NCBI GenBank assembly: GCA_004151065.3
Contig: NWUY0300006860.1
Location: 28,510 to 58,438, forward strand
Direction of reading: 5' to 3'
DNA from: Larix sibirica
Lineage: Eukaryota; Streptophyta; Pinopsida; Pinales; Pinaceae
DNA: 29,929 bases
The notes under the pieces were generated by a model. The model saw nothing but the letters and a program-made list of their open reading frames with translations. It had not been told where the DNA came from and did not search any database. Shown in pieces: positions 19,750-29,262 of this stretch. Within the stretch, counting starts at the first letter, position 1, and every line of letters begins with the position of its first letter. A program made the translations under genes and the position numbers.

Positions 19750-20812
19750 TGTTGAGATTTGTATCTCGGGATGTCCTTCATGCTCAGATGCCTTGCATGG
19801 AGGGACATTATCTAAGTAGGCATGGATGTAATGTGTGAGAAACACTCTACCAATTAGCATGGATTTTGTGGTGGAAGCATGCAGAGAGTCTGAGACTTAT
19901 ACCTTTTGTATGTGAGGTTTGCATGAGAGATTTTTTAATGCAGAAGTGTGATCTTTCACGCAACTCAAATTCGGTATTTGGAAACCCTAATCAATCACTA
20001 AGCTATTAAAAGGAGGTGGAAGGGTAAAGGAGGACATTCTACTCAGTGATTGAGCAGGATAGAAGAGGGGCACATTCTTGTGAGGAGAGAGGTGCACTTT
20101 TACAGAGGGGCGCGCTTCTAAGAGAGAGGGTGCAACCTTGAGGCTGAGAGGACTGAGAGCAGTGAGGCATAGTCTTTAGATATTGATGAGAGGGTGCCTT
20201 AATCATCCAGAGACTAAGTGACAGTTAGAGAGATTTTCTATTGAGAAAACATAGAGAAGTAAGAGAGGGGCGCATTCCAGAGAGTGGGGGGGACATTCTT
20301 TTGAGGCTGAGAGAAGAAGAATATTGGGGCACATCTTTTAGAGATTGAGATGGGGCACAATTCCCTAGACAAAGATCTAGAGTTGATAGCATCAGAGATC
20401 AGAGAAAATAGAGGGTGCACTTGCTAGATTGGTCACACGGTACCAAATGGACACATTTATTTAGAGATAGTTCAATTGTTGAAGAATTATCCCAGAGATC
20501 TAGCACACCTTTCCAAGGCATCATGTTCTTCTATGTAATTGGTAAAATTGATTGTAATCTCTCTCATATTTCTCTGGCTAAGATTATAGAAAGCCAAGTT
20601 TGTTGGTTTTCCCCATTGGGGTTTCCAGGGTAAATCACCGTGTCTATGTGTGTATCGTTTCCAGTTCCGTTGTGCATGTTTAGACGAAGTTAATGAGCTT
20701 ATGTATTGCTACTTATACTATCATATCTAAGTTTTAGATTTGTATATGCATCTAGGATTAGTATTGAAATTAGTATATCAGATTTATATGTTCATAGATA
20801 ATAAACTTAACA
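19750..20812 (+). repeat. Copia 3' LTR
   Basis: It is 1063 bp, TGTTGAG...CTTAACA, colinear with the 5' LTR. It keeps the hairpin arms (19771-19808), the TATA-like box (20004-20013) and a degraded GGCGCA-type block. It is shorter mainly through small deletions and lacks the repeated 19-bp unit. Confidence 0.92.
20004..20013 (+). promoter_or_regulatory. Putative TATA box of the 3' LTR
   Basis: TATTAAAAGG is identical to the box in the 5' LTR although the surrounding bases differ. If active it would read out into the flanking gypsy sequence. Confidence 0.45.
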
Positions 20813-20849
20813 AATATATAGATACCCATTTTTCGCTCAGATTGCAGTG

Positions 20850-21780
20850 ACATGGCTTCCTCAAAACCTACTCGAATTACCTAAATTTAGTCCTATTTTT
20901 AGGGAAGACTTTGAGCCTCACTTGGAATCCTCCAATATAGCATATGACAAGTAATTCATGACATCAATATCAATGTAAAACTCTTTCCACTCTTCCTAAG
21001 TATTTCCATCCTTCATTGATTCCATCATCTTCTTGAAGGGTTGGTTTCTATCCTTTGTATGTTAGTAGATCAATTCATCCAACACTTTAATATCCCTAAA
21101 GAAAATGAATTTGGTATCCTTACCCTTTGTTAACCTTAAATAAAAATATAAGGATGCCAATTCAAATTTCATGTCATAATATTATACACAATTCTAGAGA
21201 AAGATTTGCAGGAAGAAACCCTTCACGACCTCTTTATCAATGCTCTAAATTGAGACAATAGAGCCAAAGTTTTTTATTATCAAAGTTTTCCCCTCAACTA
21301 AATATGTCATAGACCACCCCCTTAAAATAGACAATGTCTATATTAACACTACTACAAGACATAACAAAACTAAGAAACCTAAACCCCAAAACTCTAACAA
21401 AAATGCGACAAGCGATGGGGAAGGAAGAAGTGAACCCGCCCAAAGTTGAAACTAAAGCCTTCTTCTACACTTAAGAAAAGGAGAAAAATGGTCCTTCTAC
21501 ATCAAAGATTGGCAATTGGTGTAAATACGACAAGTATGAATATCATAACACAGATGAATGTTGTAAACTTATGTAGTTAAATACAAATAAAGGCCAAACT
21601 AACATGGCTCCCAAACCAAAAATTATTGTCATAGAAGTAAATTCCAAACATGAGATCCTGAAGGACCCCATGCCTAATAATGACTCTCCAATGTCTTATA
21701 AAAAAGATAATAAGGCTTCCATTGAACGAGACTCTAATTCTTTTTATGAAGAAGAAGAAGAAGAGGCCCCTCTTTAATTT
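20850..21780 (+). pseudogene. Ty3/gypsy (Tat/Athila-like) gag remnant
   Basis: A reading at 20854-20950 gives WLPQNLLELPKF and FREDFEPHLES. Around 21070-21110 it gives DQFIQHFNIPKENEFGIL, the amphipathic stretch typical of gypsy gag (F-x-x-x-F...L..L). At 21520-21561 a zinc knuckle reads CKYDKYEYHNTDEC. Tat/Athila knuckles use C-x2-H-x4-H-x-T-x2-C, and an Asp codon (GAC) now stands where His (CAC) would be, one base away. It is followed by PKIIVIEVN and an acidic run of Glu codons (about 21748-21766). Gag would form the particle coat. Stops and frame changes are numerous. The copia element is inserted at or near its left end. Confidence 0.6.
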
Positions 21781-22640
21781 CCTAAGAAGAAAGGGAAGGT
21801 TCCCATCGTCAACCCTTCTAGCCAACATCCTCCCAAGGTTGTGGAAATGATCTAAAATCATCAAAATTAACCCATGTACTTTTGAATATTGAATCAAATT
21901 TATTTCTATATCTCACGCCAAAAGGGTGTGCTCTTTATATAAATCTTTCTCTAACTACATTGGCCCTGAGACCATCCTTTTGGTATGAAAGCTAGGTCTC
22001 TCTCCTAATCAACTTACTTAGGAATCAACCCTAGGCCTCATTGACATTTATTACCCCCTACCTCCTCACTAGATGATATTAATCACTTGATCCCAACAAA
22101 AGGATCCTCCCATGTCCTCCAACCTATATCTTCCCTTGCTACCCATTGTAGATTGTGGCCTACTTCCTCTTTTGTTTCACTAATTCATAGCTTTTCCTCT
22201 CATGCCTCTGGGATGTATAATATGGGAATTATTTGAGCATTCCCCAACCAAATGGATCATAGGATCAAGGCCTTTTCCAATTCCCCTACAAGCCTTACAA
22301 AACTCAAACTCCCTCTCTTTCATTTGATCTTTTCTGCATCCCTTCTATAAAGGAACAAAAATCCAATATGGTCAACCCATTATTCATCATATTTTAGCAT
22401 ATCAAGTTCTTTTTTAAACCATTCATTGTTGATATTAGATATTTTGTTCACATCATAATAGAGGAAGAACAAGGGATTACAAAAATGATGGAGGAGAAGA
22501 ATTTAGAAGTTAGGATGTTATGTCAAAAGTTAGGATATTTGGTAAAATCCTTGCTTGGATAATGGTAAAAAAATAAACTAGCATGGGCCAACATGGTGGG
22601 CCAACGTGGTGTACAAAGTGTAAAAGAATTTCCCTTGGAG
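21781..22640 (+). other. Degraded gag-protease linker of the gypsy element
   Basis: No motif is readable, but the stretch lies between the knuckle and the protease remnant at about the distance seen in such elements, and its frames contain Ser/Pro-rich pieces. The catalytic Asp-Thr-Gly of the protease should be near 22450-22600 and is not visible. Confidence 0.35.
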
Positions 22641-22870
22641 TTAATTGTTTTTATCCTAGCCCTTGGAACCTCCAAGTATTCAACAAATTTGAGAGTAGAC
22701 CTCTCAAATATGTTACAATCCCTTTGAATATCAAGCCCAAGATAATGGAAACCCATATTTTGGTACTCCTGGGAGGGTTGGAGTACAACATCCTCATTGG
22801 TCAACCATGGTATAATGAGATGATGGTCGTCCACTACACCTTCATGGGTGATCTCCTATTCTTCATGAAA
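22641..22870 (+). pseudogene. Gypsy retroviral-type aspartic protease, C-terminal half
   Basis: Within an open + frame (22583-23002) the phrase KIMETHILVLLGG is followed by LEYNILIGQPWYNEMMVVHY and LLFF. Ty3/gypsy proteases of the Tat/Athila type have ...F-x-V-x-x-x-x-S-Y-N-x-I-L-G-R-P-W-L-x-x-x-x-A-V-x-S-T-x-H-x-x-x-K-F at this place, so the match covers the whole C-terminal flap and helix. The active-site Asp is not in this frame. The reverse transcriptase that should follow is absent. Together with the gag remnant upstream it defines one decayed + strand gypsy element. Confidence 0.7.
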
Positions 22871-23689
22871 GCAAGGCTTACTCCATTCAATGGCTTATTG
22901 CCCCTTTCTCTCTTTGCCTTAAGGACACACACAAGGCCCATTCCTTTGATTCCTTTGTGCATTCCCCTAACTTATTTGAAGCCTCATCCTCCTCTCATTT
23001 AACCTTTAAGTTGAAAATACTCTTCTTTTAGCTTAGCTCACCTCTTTTCCTTGGATGTTCTATGCATCCTTTTGCACACCTTGTCAAATTGCTCCTCCTC
23101 CCATTCCTCTCTATCTTCTTTTCACCTGATATGACTTACTCAAGGAAGTCTTCTCTTCCCCTCTACTAGCTTGTCATTCTCTTTTTTTCTCCTTTCCTCT
23201 TCTCTTTCCCTTGTCCTATGAATGCTCGAGGTAAGCCTCACCTTTTTTCCTAGCCTTTGGCTAGTAGATCAAGGTCTTTCTAATCTTTGAAGGTCTGCAT
23301 ATTTCCATATGGTTTACCAATTTGAATGAAGCCCCATGTTGGAATGGGACCGTTGTGGTTCTAGGTTTGACCTTATATGTTATTATTCTTTCATAAATTA
23401 GAAGCACCCTCACTTTTCCCTTTTCACTCTTCCTTGTATCTCTCATTTTCCACCTTTTTGTTTGCTCTAATTTGACAAGAGAATTATTCCCTCTTTTGTA
23501 ACATCTCCTTTGTCTCCTTTACCCTCTTGGTCGCCTCATTGGTAATTGGGTCCATTTCGGTCATTATCTCAGGTAGGGTCAAAATCGAGATAACTTATTC
23601 CTATACAAAACCAATTGTCACCTCTAACATGTTGGTCTTGGTTGTTGCATCCATTAAACTATAATTATGGTGTCATTTCTTCCACCTCT
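22871..23689. other. Unassigned pyrimidine-rich region
   Basis: The + strand is dominated by C and T. No reverse-transcriptase motif follows the protease. A 61-codon minus frame at 23261-23446 is unrecognised. Confidence 0.4.
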
Positions 23690-24000
23690 CTTGTCTCTCA
23701 CCTCTTACTTTTGTTAGTGATTTACTAGAATAACTACCTCTCGGATCTTTCCTTCACTATTTCTTCATATGAATTGTTGCCTCTCACATCTTACTTTTGC
23801 TAGTGCTTCACTAGCATTGTCACCTCTCGCCTCTTGCATTTAAGTCATTATTTTGTGTCATCACCTCTCATATATTTCCTTCATTAGTGTCACCATTGGT
23901 TACCTCTTACCTTCACTAGGGATTCATTGGCATCATTGCCTCACACCTCTTGTCTCCACTAGTCCTTCCCTAGTGGTGTCACCTCCTTTCCCTCCTTTCC
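23690..24000. repeat. Degenerate CT-rich tandem repeat
   Basis: Phrases such as CTCACCTCTTACTTTTGTTA, CTCTCACATCTTACTTTTGC, GTTACCTCTTACCTTCACTA and CTCACACCTCTTGTCTCCAC recur every 65-90 bp, each followed by agtg-type ..ttcactag.. spacers. The spacing drifts, so this is an old minisatellite or a decayed repeat-coding linker. Confidence 0.6.
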
Positions 24001-24724
24001 CTCATTGTCACTCACTTCATGTCCTTCCCTAGGATTTGGTGTTGTCATCCCAACCTCACTCAAGGAAATCTGATATCATCTGTATTACAAGTACATAGCT
24101 CACTTTAGCATTAAGCTTACCATACTCACATTTTCCACACGCCTCAGCAGGATCCTGCATCATTTTCTTCCCGTACTCAAGTATGTATGTTTTGCATGTG
24201 TAACTCTTCTTCCTTTCCTTTTCAACATTTCATTTACTTCATTTATAGTTCTTTCTTTGCATTACTCACAATTATATTATTGGACACACAAGTGGAATCT
24301 CTTATGCCATGTGGCATGCCTAAAAACGAGGTATTACATTATGTCGCTTGCGTTGAAGTAAGTGGAAGCATTGATATTTACTGTACTTTGTCTACTTTTC
24401 ATTTCAAAATTTACTTTCATACTTTTGTTTCTATCATACTTTCATATTAATCATACTTACTACATATATATTTCATAATCTAGTTTCCATTCAGCATTCA
24501 TGGTAATTAGATTACTTAAAACTCATTTCATAGTTTAGCCACTACTTTACGTTTTGAGTACTTGGACTTGAAGAATAGAGCCTTGTCTCCAAATGGGACC
24601 TTTGTGGGGCTAGTGTGGGCCTTCTATAATTAGTGTTCTTTGAGAAAATTCTAGTTCCCTTGCTTCTCCCTTTTCTTTTCCAATGCTTCATGACCCATTT
24701 GCATTGAAGATATAACAACCAAAA
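24001..24724. other. Unassigned region
   Basis: It contains a short palindrome (ATGCCATGTGGCAT at 24303-24316) and an open + frame at 24187-24450 with no recognisable family. The stretch at 24570-24640 (gagccttgtctccaaatggg and following) resembles LTR U3 sequence in tone only. Confidence 0.35.
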
Positions 24725-25200
24725 AATACATCAGTGCTCAACTTTGGTTTTGGCACACTAGTGCTCCATGAACAAAACTTTGGTTTTGGCACACTAGTGC
24801 TCCATGAACAAAACTTTGGTTTTGGCACACTAGTTCTCCATGACCAAGTGAGATCAATGCTCCCCTTTTTTCTACTTACCAATGTTCTATGACCAATGTG
24901 CACTGAAAGGAAAAACCATAATAAAAGACATCAATACTCCACTTTGGTCTTAGCACACTGATGCTCCACTTCAATGTCGGAGCATCAATGCTCAAAATTG
25001 GTCATGGCATATTGGTCCTTCATGATTAATGTGCACCATAAGTTCAATAACCAAAAAAGATCGGTGATCTAGTTTGATGGTTGAGCACTCATGCTCCATT
25101 TTAATCTAAGTGTGATATAGTGCACCAAAAGAACTTAATTCTCGTGCAATTTCTCTAAGATGTGTGGTGGTCCATTTTGGTCTAAGTGTAGTATAGTGCA
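24725..25200. repeat. 36-bp minisatellite, three good copies and a degenerate tail
   Basis: AACTTTGGTTTTGGCACACT starts units at 24740, 24776 and 24812, an exact 36-bp period; each unit ends with a gtgctccatgaacaa-type phrase. Read on the minus strand it gives a 12-residue repeat (CSWSTSVPKPKF), an accident of the period. More diverged pieces (gatgctccac, catcaatgctc, tccattttggtctaagtg) continue to 25200. A larger pair starts with TCCATTTT at 25095 and 25171. Confidence 0.88.
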
Positions 25201-26140
25201 TCGGAATGGAATCCCACCAGGTCTTTGGAGAACATCTCCTCAAGCTTAGTCTCAACATCCACCAAATCCTTATTTTCTTTCAACCTTTTGTCCCGAGCCC
25301 CTGAGATGGACACTGCCTTTGCATTCTTGATATTTTCTGAAAATTGAATCCCTATTGACTCGACTCTTGTTTCATCAAAGGAAGCCCAAACATATTTGAT
25401 TCTAGACACAAAATCAACCTTTGATAGCCAATCTAGATTGAATTTGAAAGGGCTCAGGGTTTGTCAACTGACGCTAACAATTTCAATATAATGGGAAAGT
25501 GATCCGACTCTCCGCCTACTTCTACCCACTCTCTAATCCTTAGAGAGTCATGAATGAGGATTTTTGAGATAATAAACCTGTCGATACATTTGGAAACCCT
25601 ATCATTGTCCATTCTTTTGTTGTGATAGGTTGCAAATCTAGAAGGTCGATGGCTTCTAGTTTTTGAATGAAATAGTTAGAAAGTGGATCAGCCTACGCCA
25701 AATGACCCCAGATTTCTGATCGTCCTATTGAAAAGTTTAGGTCACCTGAGAGTGCCAGAAACGTTTATTGAACATATTGTCCCAAAATTGAACCCTTTCG
25801 GAGTATGGACCACAAACATTTAGCAAAGTAAACTCTTTGCCTAATTCCTGGGAAAAGAGGATGCTTGCTAGTCCTGAAAAATTGAGCTAGATTTAGTGTG
25901 ATAAAACAGAGAGGACTTCCATCCAAAGATGAGGCCTCCAGATCTTCCACGAGCATCAAGATAAGGAAACTCCAATTCTGGAAAGAATTTTCCTAGCTCA
26001 GCAGTTAACTTGTCTCCTTCCCCCATCATTTCTCGAATCATCAGTATACAGGAATTATGTATTTCAATTTTCTACTAGCCGATTTAGGGAAAGCTTCTTG
26101 GAGGCGTTTCCCATGCCTCTTCAATTGAATAACATGCCTA
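25182..26140 (-). pseudogene. LINE B ORF2: AP-like endonuclease and following linker
   Basis: The endonuclease nicks target DNA to prime element copying. On the minus strand, in order: LDARGRSGGLIFGW (about 25950), then SGDLNFSIGRSEIWG (metal-site Asn codon 25735-25737), DPLSNYFIQKLEAIDLLDL, NKRMDNDRVSKCIDRFIIS, and GGESDHFPI with the catalytic Asp-His at 25499-25504. This is the standard exonuclease-endonuclease-phosphatase fold order for plant L1. The C-terminal stretch 25409-25182 (FSENIKNAKAVSI, KRLKENKDLVDVETKLEEMF) is the helical spacer before the reverse transcriptase. The N-terminal catalytic Glu region is too degraded to read. At least three stops and several frame changes inactivate it. 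Confidence 0.83.
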
Positions 26141-27760
26141 TCATGGATAACTTGCATTACGAGGGCCAAAATCTCTAAGTTCCCTTGTAACAAGGTTCAA
26201 AGAAATCCTACCTTTTATTCCATCATCCTCTACTAGAGGGTGAATTTTTTTATGCCTTAGGTTGTACTTGTGCTTAAGGATGGGGGGAGCCCTCATCTCA
26301 TCAGGGTTCTGGGATGGTGAATCTGAGACTGGATCAGCTACTTGCCTCTCAGGATATTTCGAAGGAGAGGACCTTCTATCAGACTTGGGAGGGAGGTCCG
26401 GATTCCAAGTACTGGCATCAATGTCCAATGAGTAGTTCGATATAGTGGCTTTGTTCATGTGATCATAAGGCGAGGGAATCTGAGCTACTATCCCATTACA
26501 GTCTATGGGATTCAAAGCATCGGGCAGGGAGAAGTTTAAAGGGACTAAGTCGAAAAAGAACAAACCTTCGAGTGAGGAAGATCCCTGCGCTATGGTTGCA
26601 TTTTCGAGAGAAATATTTTGATCAACAATTTCCTATAGGGGAAAAAGTCGATTCAAGGGATTCTAAGTGCTTCCCGGGACTTGGGTTAGCCCTATCACTT
26701 ACTCCAAATGGAAATTTTTCCTTTTCTTTAGAAGGAGATGTCGAAGAAGGTTCGAGTCTCTCCTAAGAGCAGATAGTGGGGTCTTTCCTTGCCTAATCTT
26801 TCTTGGAGAATCTCAGTGAACAATCCTCTATTAAATGCCCTATCTTGTGGCATCTGAAACACCTGAAAGGAACTCGACTATAATCGATCTCAATGGTGAT
26901 TGAATGAGGACCATCCCTCAAGTCTATGCCAATCAAAATGGGTGACGGTCATGATTTTTGTTTTTTGAAAACTCATGTCTACCTCTATAAATTAACCGAG
27001 CAAGGCATCGATCTCCTTAGAGACATCAACTGATCAGAGTTCTAAGGGTAGTCTAGGGATTTTTACCCATATCAGGACTTTGTCTAATATTTATGTGCAT
27101 GCATCGAAATCCGACAACCATCTTCACAGACTGAGAGATGATTGATCCCAAAACCAAATAGAGGCTAAAACAGTGTTGGCATCCCCCATCGGCTCGAAGG
27201 AGAAAGCCAACTAGCCCTTTGCCAAGAACATAAAGTCTAGGGATTAGCCAAAAAGGGGTTTCCATTCCTAATCAATGCGTCCAACTATGGTCCTCTCTAT
27301 TGTATCAATCGTTTCATTTAGTTTGATATCATATTCGAGGATGAGTGTAACCGATTTTCCCTTCACTTTATCACAATTCAACCATTTCCTTGGCTTGATT
27401 CTCGACTATTCGTTTGCACGGTTTGGTCATCCTAGATCAGAGATTGAGGCAGCCAACGACTTAATGGCTTGGGGGTGGAGGGTCTCTTGTGGAGAGGAGA
27501 GTTTTTTATCCTTTAAAGGTTTTGGTCCATGATTAGATACCCCTTTTCGGCTCTCGTCATTGTGGCTATGAACCGGTCACTCTAAATCTGTGCTCGCAAC
27601 ACACTTAGGATTTGCCGAGATGACGGAAAGGAAAGAAGCAGGAGAGGATACTTCCAAGGTTTTTCTGCTAATTATGACCGACAATGATGGAGACTCTGTC
27701 AAAAAGGAGCTAAAGACGTAGTGACAAAATGGGGGGAGATTTGTTTGCTCCCCATGGCAA
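26141..27760 (-). pseudogene. LINE B ORF1: DUF4283-like region and CCHC knuckle
   Basis: ORF1 proteins bind element RNA. On the minus strand the N-terminal part includes LEVSSPASFLSVISANP. It is followed by SLDFMFLAKG, LAFSFEPMGDANTVLASIWF, VLIWVKIPRLPLELCSVDV, IEVDMSF and MTVTHILIGIDLRDG, the phrase order of the plant LINE DUF4283 domain. The knuckle CFRCHKIGHLIEDC is intact at 26820-26861. Below it an open frame of 140 codons (26563-26141) gives a charged Pro/Ser-rich tail (PPKSDRRSSPSK, KYNLRHKKIHPL) before ORF2. A possible start is an ATG at about 27757 (MGSKQISPHF), but an early stop follows. Scattered stops and frameshifts show it is dead. The 64-codon + frame at 26572-26766 is a shadow. 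Confidence 0.8.
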
Positions 27761-27810
27761 TCCCTTGAGATATTCTCGTGCCTAGAGAATGGAGCCTCTC
27801 ACAACTTTGG

Positions 27811-27946
27811 CAGGCTAGGGTTTTGTCTTGAATTCTCTCCCCCTCCCCGAGGTGGACCGAAATAACTACCTTCATTGTCAGGCTAGGGTTTTGTCTTGAG
27901 TTCTCTCCCCAGATCTGAGCTGGACCGAAATAACTACCTTCATAGT
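27811..27946 (-). repeat. 68-bp tandem repeat in the presumed LINE B 5' UTR
   Basis: CAGGCTAGGGTTTTGTCTTG starts units at 27811 and 27879 on the + strand. The second copy ends at about 27946 and differs mainly in the middle (ctccccgag versus agatctgag). On the minus strand each unit carries AAACCCTAG, which contains the core of the plant telobox (AAACCCTA). It lies just upstream of ORF1, the position of promoter repeats in some L1 elements. Confidence 0.85.
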
Positions 27947-27960
27947 GAGGCTTAGTTGGG

Positions 27961-28160
27961 CAATTTTTTTGTAGAAGCCGTCTAAATATTCAACAATTTG
28001 GCATGGATGGGGCTTTTAGCGGGAATTTAACATTTTTTATTTTGATAAATCTGAATTTAACTGTGTTTTAATGGCGATTTTGATGGTAGAAATGGATTTA
28101 ATACCATCAAAAACTCTTGGGGCACCCAAAATTTCCATTCGAACTTTTAAACTACACGGT
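27961..28160. other. LINE B 5' flank
   Basis: An 8-bp inverted repeat (TGATGGTA at 28081-28088, TACCATCA at 28102-28109) encloses a 13-base loop. Nothing else is recognised. The LINE 5' boundary probably lies in 27950-28020, but no target duplication can be tested because the 3' end is missing. Confidence 0.4.
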
Positions 28161-28265
28161 TACTTATTCAACTAGATTCAATTCAATTGAAAATAAAATT
28201 TTAAATTCCTCTTTACTTATTCAATTACATTCATTTGAAAATAAGATTTTAAATTGTTTTTTTAT
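28161..28265. repeat. Tandem duplication, 53-bp period
   Basis: TACTTATTCAACTAGATTCA at 28161 and TACTTATTCAATTACATTCA at 28214 begin two diverged copies, each followed by a ttgaaaataa.attttaaatt phrase. Confidence 0.8.
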
Positions 28266-28360
28266 TTTTATATATAATATTTAACTAAGTAATCCAACAA
28301 TCAATTATTTATTCAACTACATCTAAAATTATTTTTAAGAGTTCATTGACTTTTATTGAA

Positions 28361-28500
28361 TGGTAATTTGGTTTACTAAAATTGAATGAAAGTTGACTTA
28401 TGGATTTTATTAACAATCAATTATTTATGGATGGTAAATTGGTTTGCTAAAATGGAATGGAAGTTGACTTATGGATTTTATGACCATTGACTCGTGGTTG
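28361..28500. repeat. Tandem duplication, 71-bp period
   Basis: TGGTAATTTGGTTTACTAAA at 28361 recurs as TGGTAAATTGGTTTGCTAAA at 28432. Both are followed by gttgacttatggatttta. Confidence 0.88.
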
Positions 28501-28589
28501 AATGATAAAGTGGTTCATTCATAATAAAATATTATGAACGTTCTGTTTCGGCATTCTCTATATTTAAAACTTTATTTTATATGCATTTA

Positions 28590-28724
28590 AATGATATTAA
28601 ATTGGAATAAAAATTGGAATAAAAAAATTGAAAAAAAATTGGAATAAAAAATTGTTTATCTAAATGACATAAAATTGGAAATAAAATAAGAATTGTAAAT
28701 TTTATTTATTTATTTATTTATTTT
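28590..28724. repeat. Simple repeats: AAATTGGAATAAA cluster and (TTTA)n
   Basis: Four or five copies of an aaattggaataaa phrase lie at about 28595-28690, followed by a TTTA microsatellite of about five units at 28701-28724. This is typical AT-rich slippage DNA. Confidence 0.75.
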
Positions 28725-28874
28725 CAGTTTTATGGTATATATTTTACTATCACAATTTTAATAAATTAAGTTTTATTACAAATGACACGTAGATGAAGCA
28801 TATTTATCAGACCACTAACATAGATTTTATTATTTTTTCTTTATCAAACCACTTTTTTTTTTCCATTTTTAGGA

Positions 28875-29262
28875 TATATATTCTTTTGGACTATTTTATT
28901 ATTATTATTTATTACAATAAATCAGTTAATTTATTACATTGTTTTTTCAGCGAAGATGTATGGAAAATTTATTAATATACTTTCCCACATTTCATGGATG
29001 GTAAGGATGGTAAACCGTCGGTCAACAACAGCGGCTGGCCTAACCCCTTAGGACTCATGGTTTGAACTGGTGACCTCCCCTGTACCAAGAGAGTGTACAC
29101 ATGTCTTACCAATTAAACTAACCCTTGATGGGTTCTGTGAATTTTTATTTTGTTAACTTATATATATTCTTTTGGACTATTTTTTATTATTTATTACAAT
29201 AAATCAGTTAATTTATCACATTGTTATTAATGGATTTTGTGAGTTTATATTTTGTTTACTTT
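28875..29262. repeat. Tandem duplication of about 103 bp, first copy split by a SINE
   Basis: TATATATTCTTTTGGACTAT starts copies at 28875 and 29161. Copy two runs uninterrupted to about 29262 through attacaataaatcagttaat and attttgtgagtttatattttg. Copy one shows the same two halves (28875-28941 and about 29125-29160) separated by the inserted block 28942-29124. Confidence 0.82.
28942..29124 (-). mobile_element. tRNA-derived SINE (minus strand)
   Basis: The minus strand begins GGGTTAGTTTAATTGGTAAG. This contains a Pol III A box (TAGTTTAATTGG, 29109-29120); a B-box-like AGTTCAAACCA follows at 29058-29068, about 40 bp downstream. It continues as a tRNA-unrelated body and ends with an A run (TTTTTT on + at 28942-28947). 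The head (cacatgtgtacactctcttggtaca on that strand, near 29080-29107) has the wording of plant SINE heads. The borders are set by comparison with the uninterrupted second copy of the flanking duplication. A target duplication is at most a few bases (cattg/ccttg). The length of 183 bp is normal for a plant SINE. Confidence 0.68.

Larger units (their letters stand above)
15654..20812 (+). mobile_element. Ty1/copia LTR retrotransposon with both LTRs, chimeric interior
   Basis: The element is 5159 bp long with LTRs at 15654-16751 and 19750-20812. Both begin TGTTGAGATTTGTATCTCGG and end AACA. A perfect initiator-Met primer-binding site follows the left LTR. The flanking five bases are attat (15649-15653) and aatat (20813-20817), one mismatch from a target duplication. 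Over the first 180 bp the LTRs differ at roughly one base in ten, mostly C/T or G/A, so the insertion is old. The interior has gag, a protease start and a pre-integrase stretch up to the N at 18175. After that it holds unrelated DNA, with no integrase, reverse transcriptase or RNase H. No purine-rich tract precedes the right LTR. It cannot move by itself. Confidence 0.9.
25182..27960 (-). mobile_element. LINE B: L1-type non-LTR element lacking its 3' part
   Basis: On the minus strand the order is 5' UTR repeat (27946-27811), ORF1 (about 27757-26770), a linker frame (26563-26141) and the ORF2 endonuclease (about 26120-25440). After a short post-endonuclease stretch it ends near 25190, where the minisatellite begins. 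No reverse transcriptase, RNase H or poly(A) tail is present. LINE copies are normally shortened at the 5' end by incomplete reverse transcription. Loss of the 3' part instead points to later deletion or rearrangement, or to a join in the assembly. Confidence 0.8.

Noticed and set aside
23690-25200. Regular short repeats that might suggest a CRISPR array
   Set aside because: Units are directly adjacent or degenerate, without unique spacers, and the context is eukaryotic retroelement DNA.
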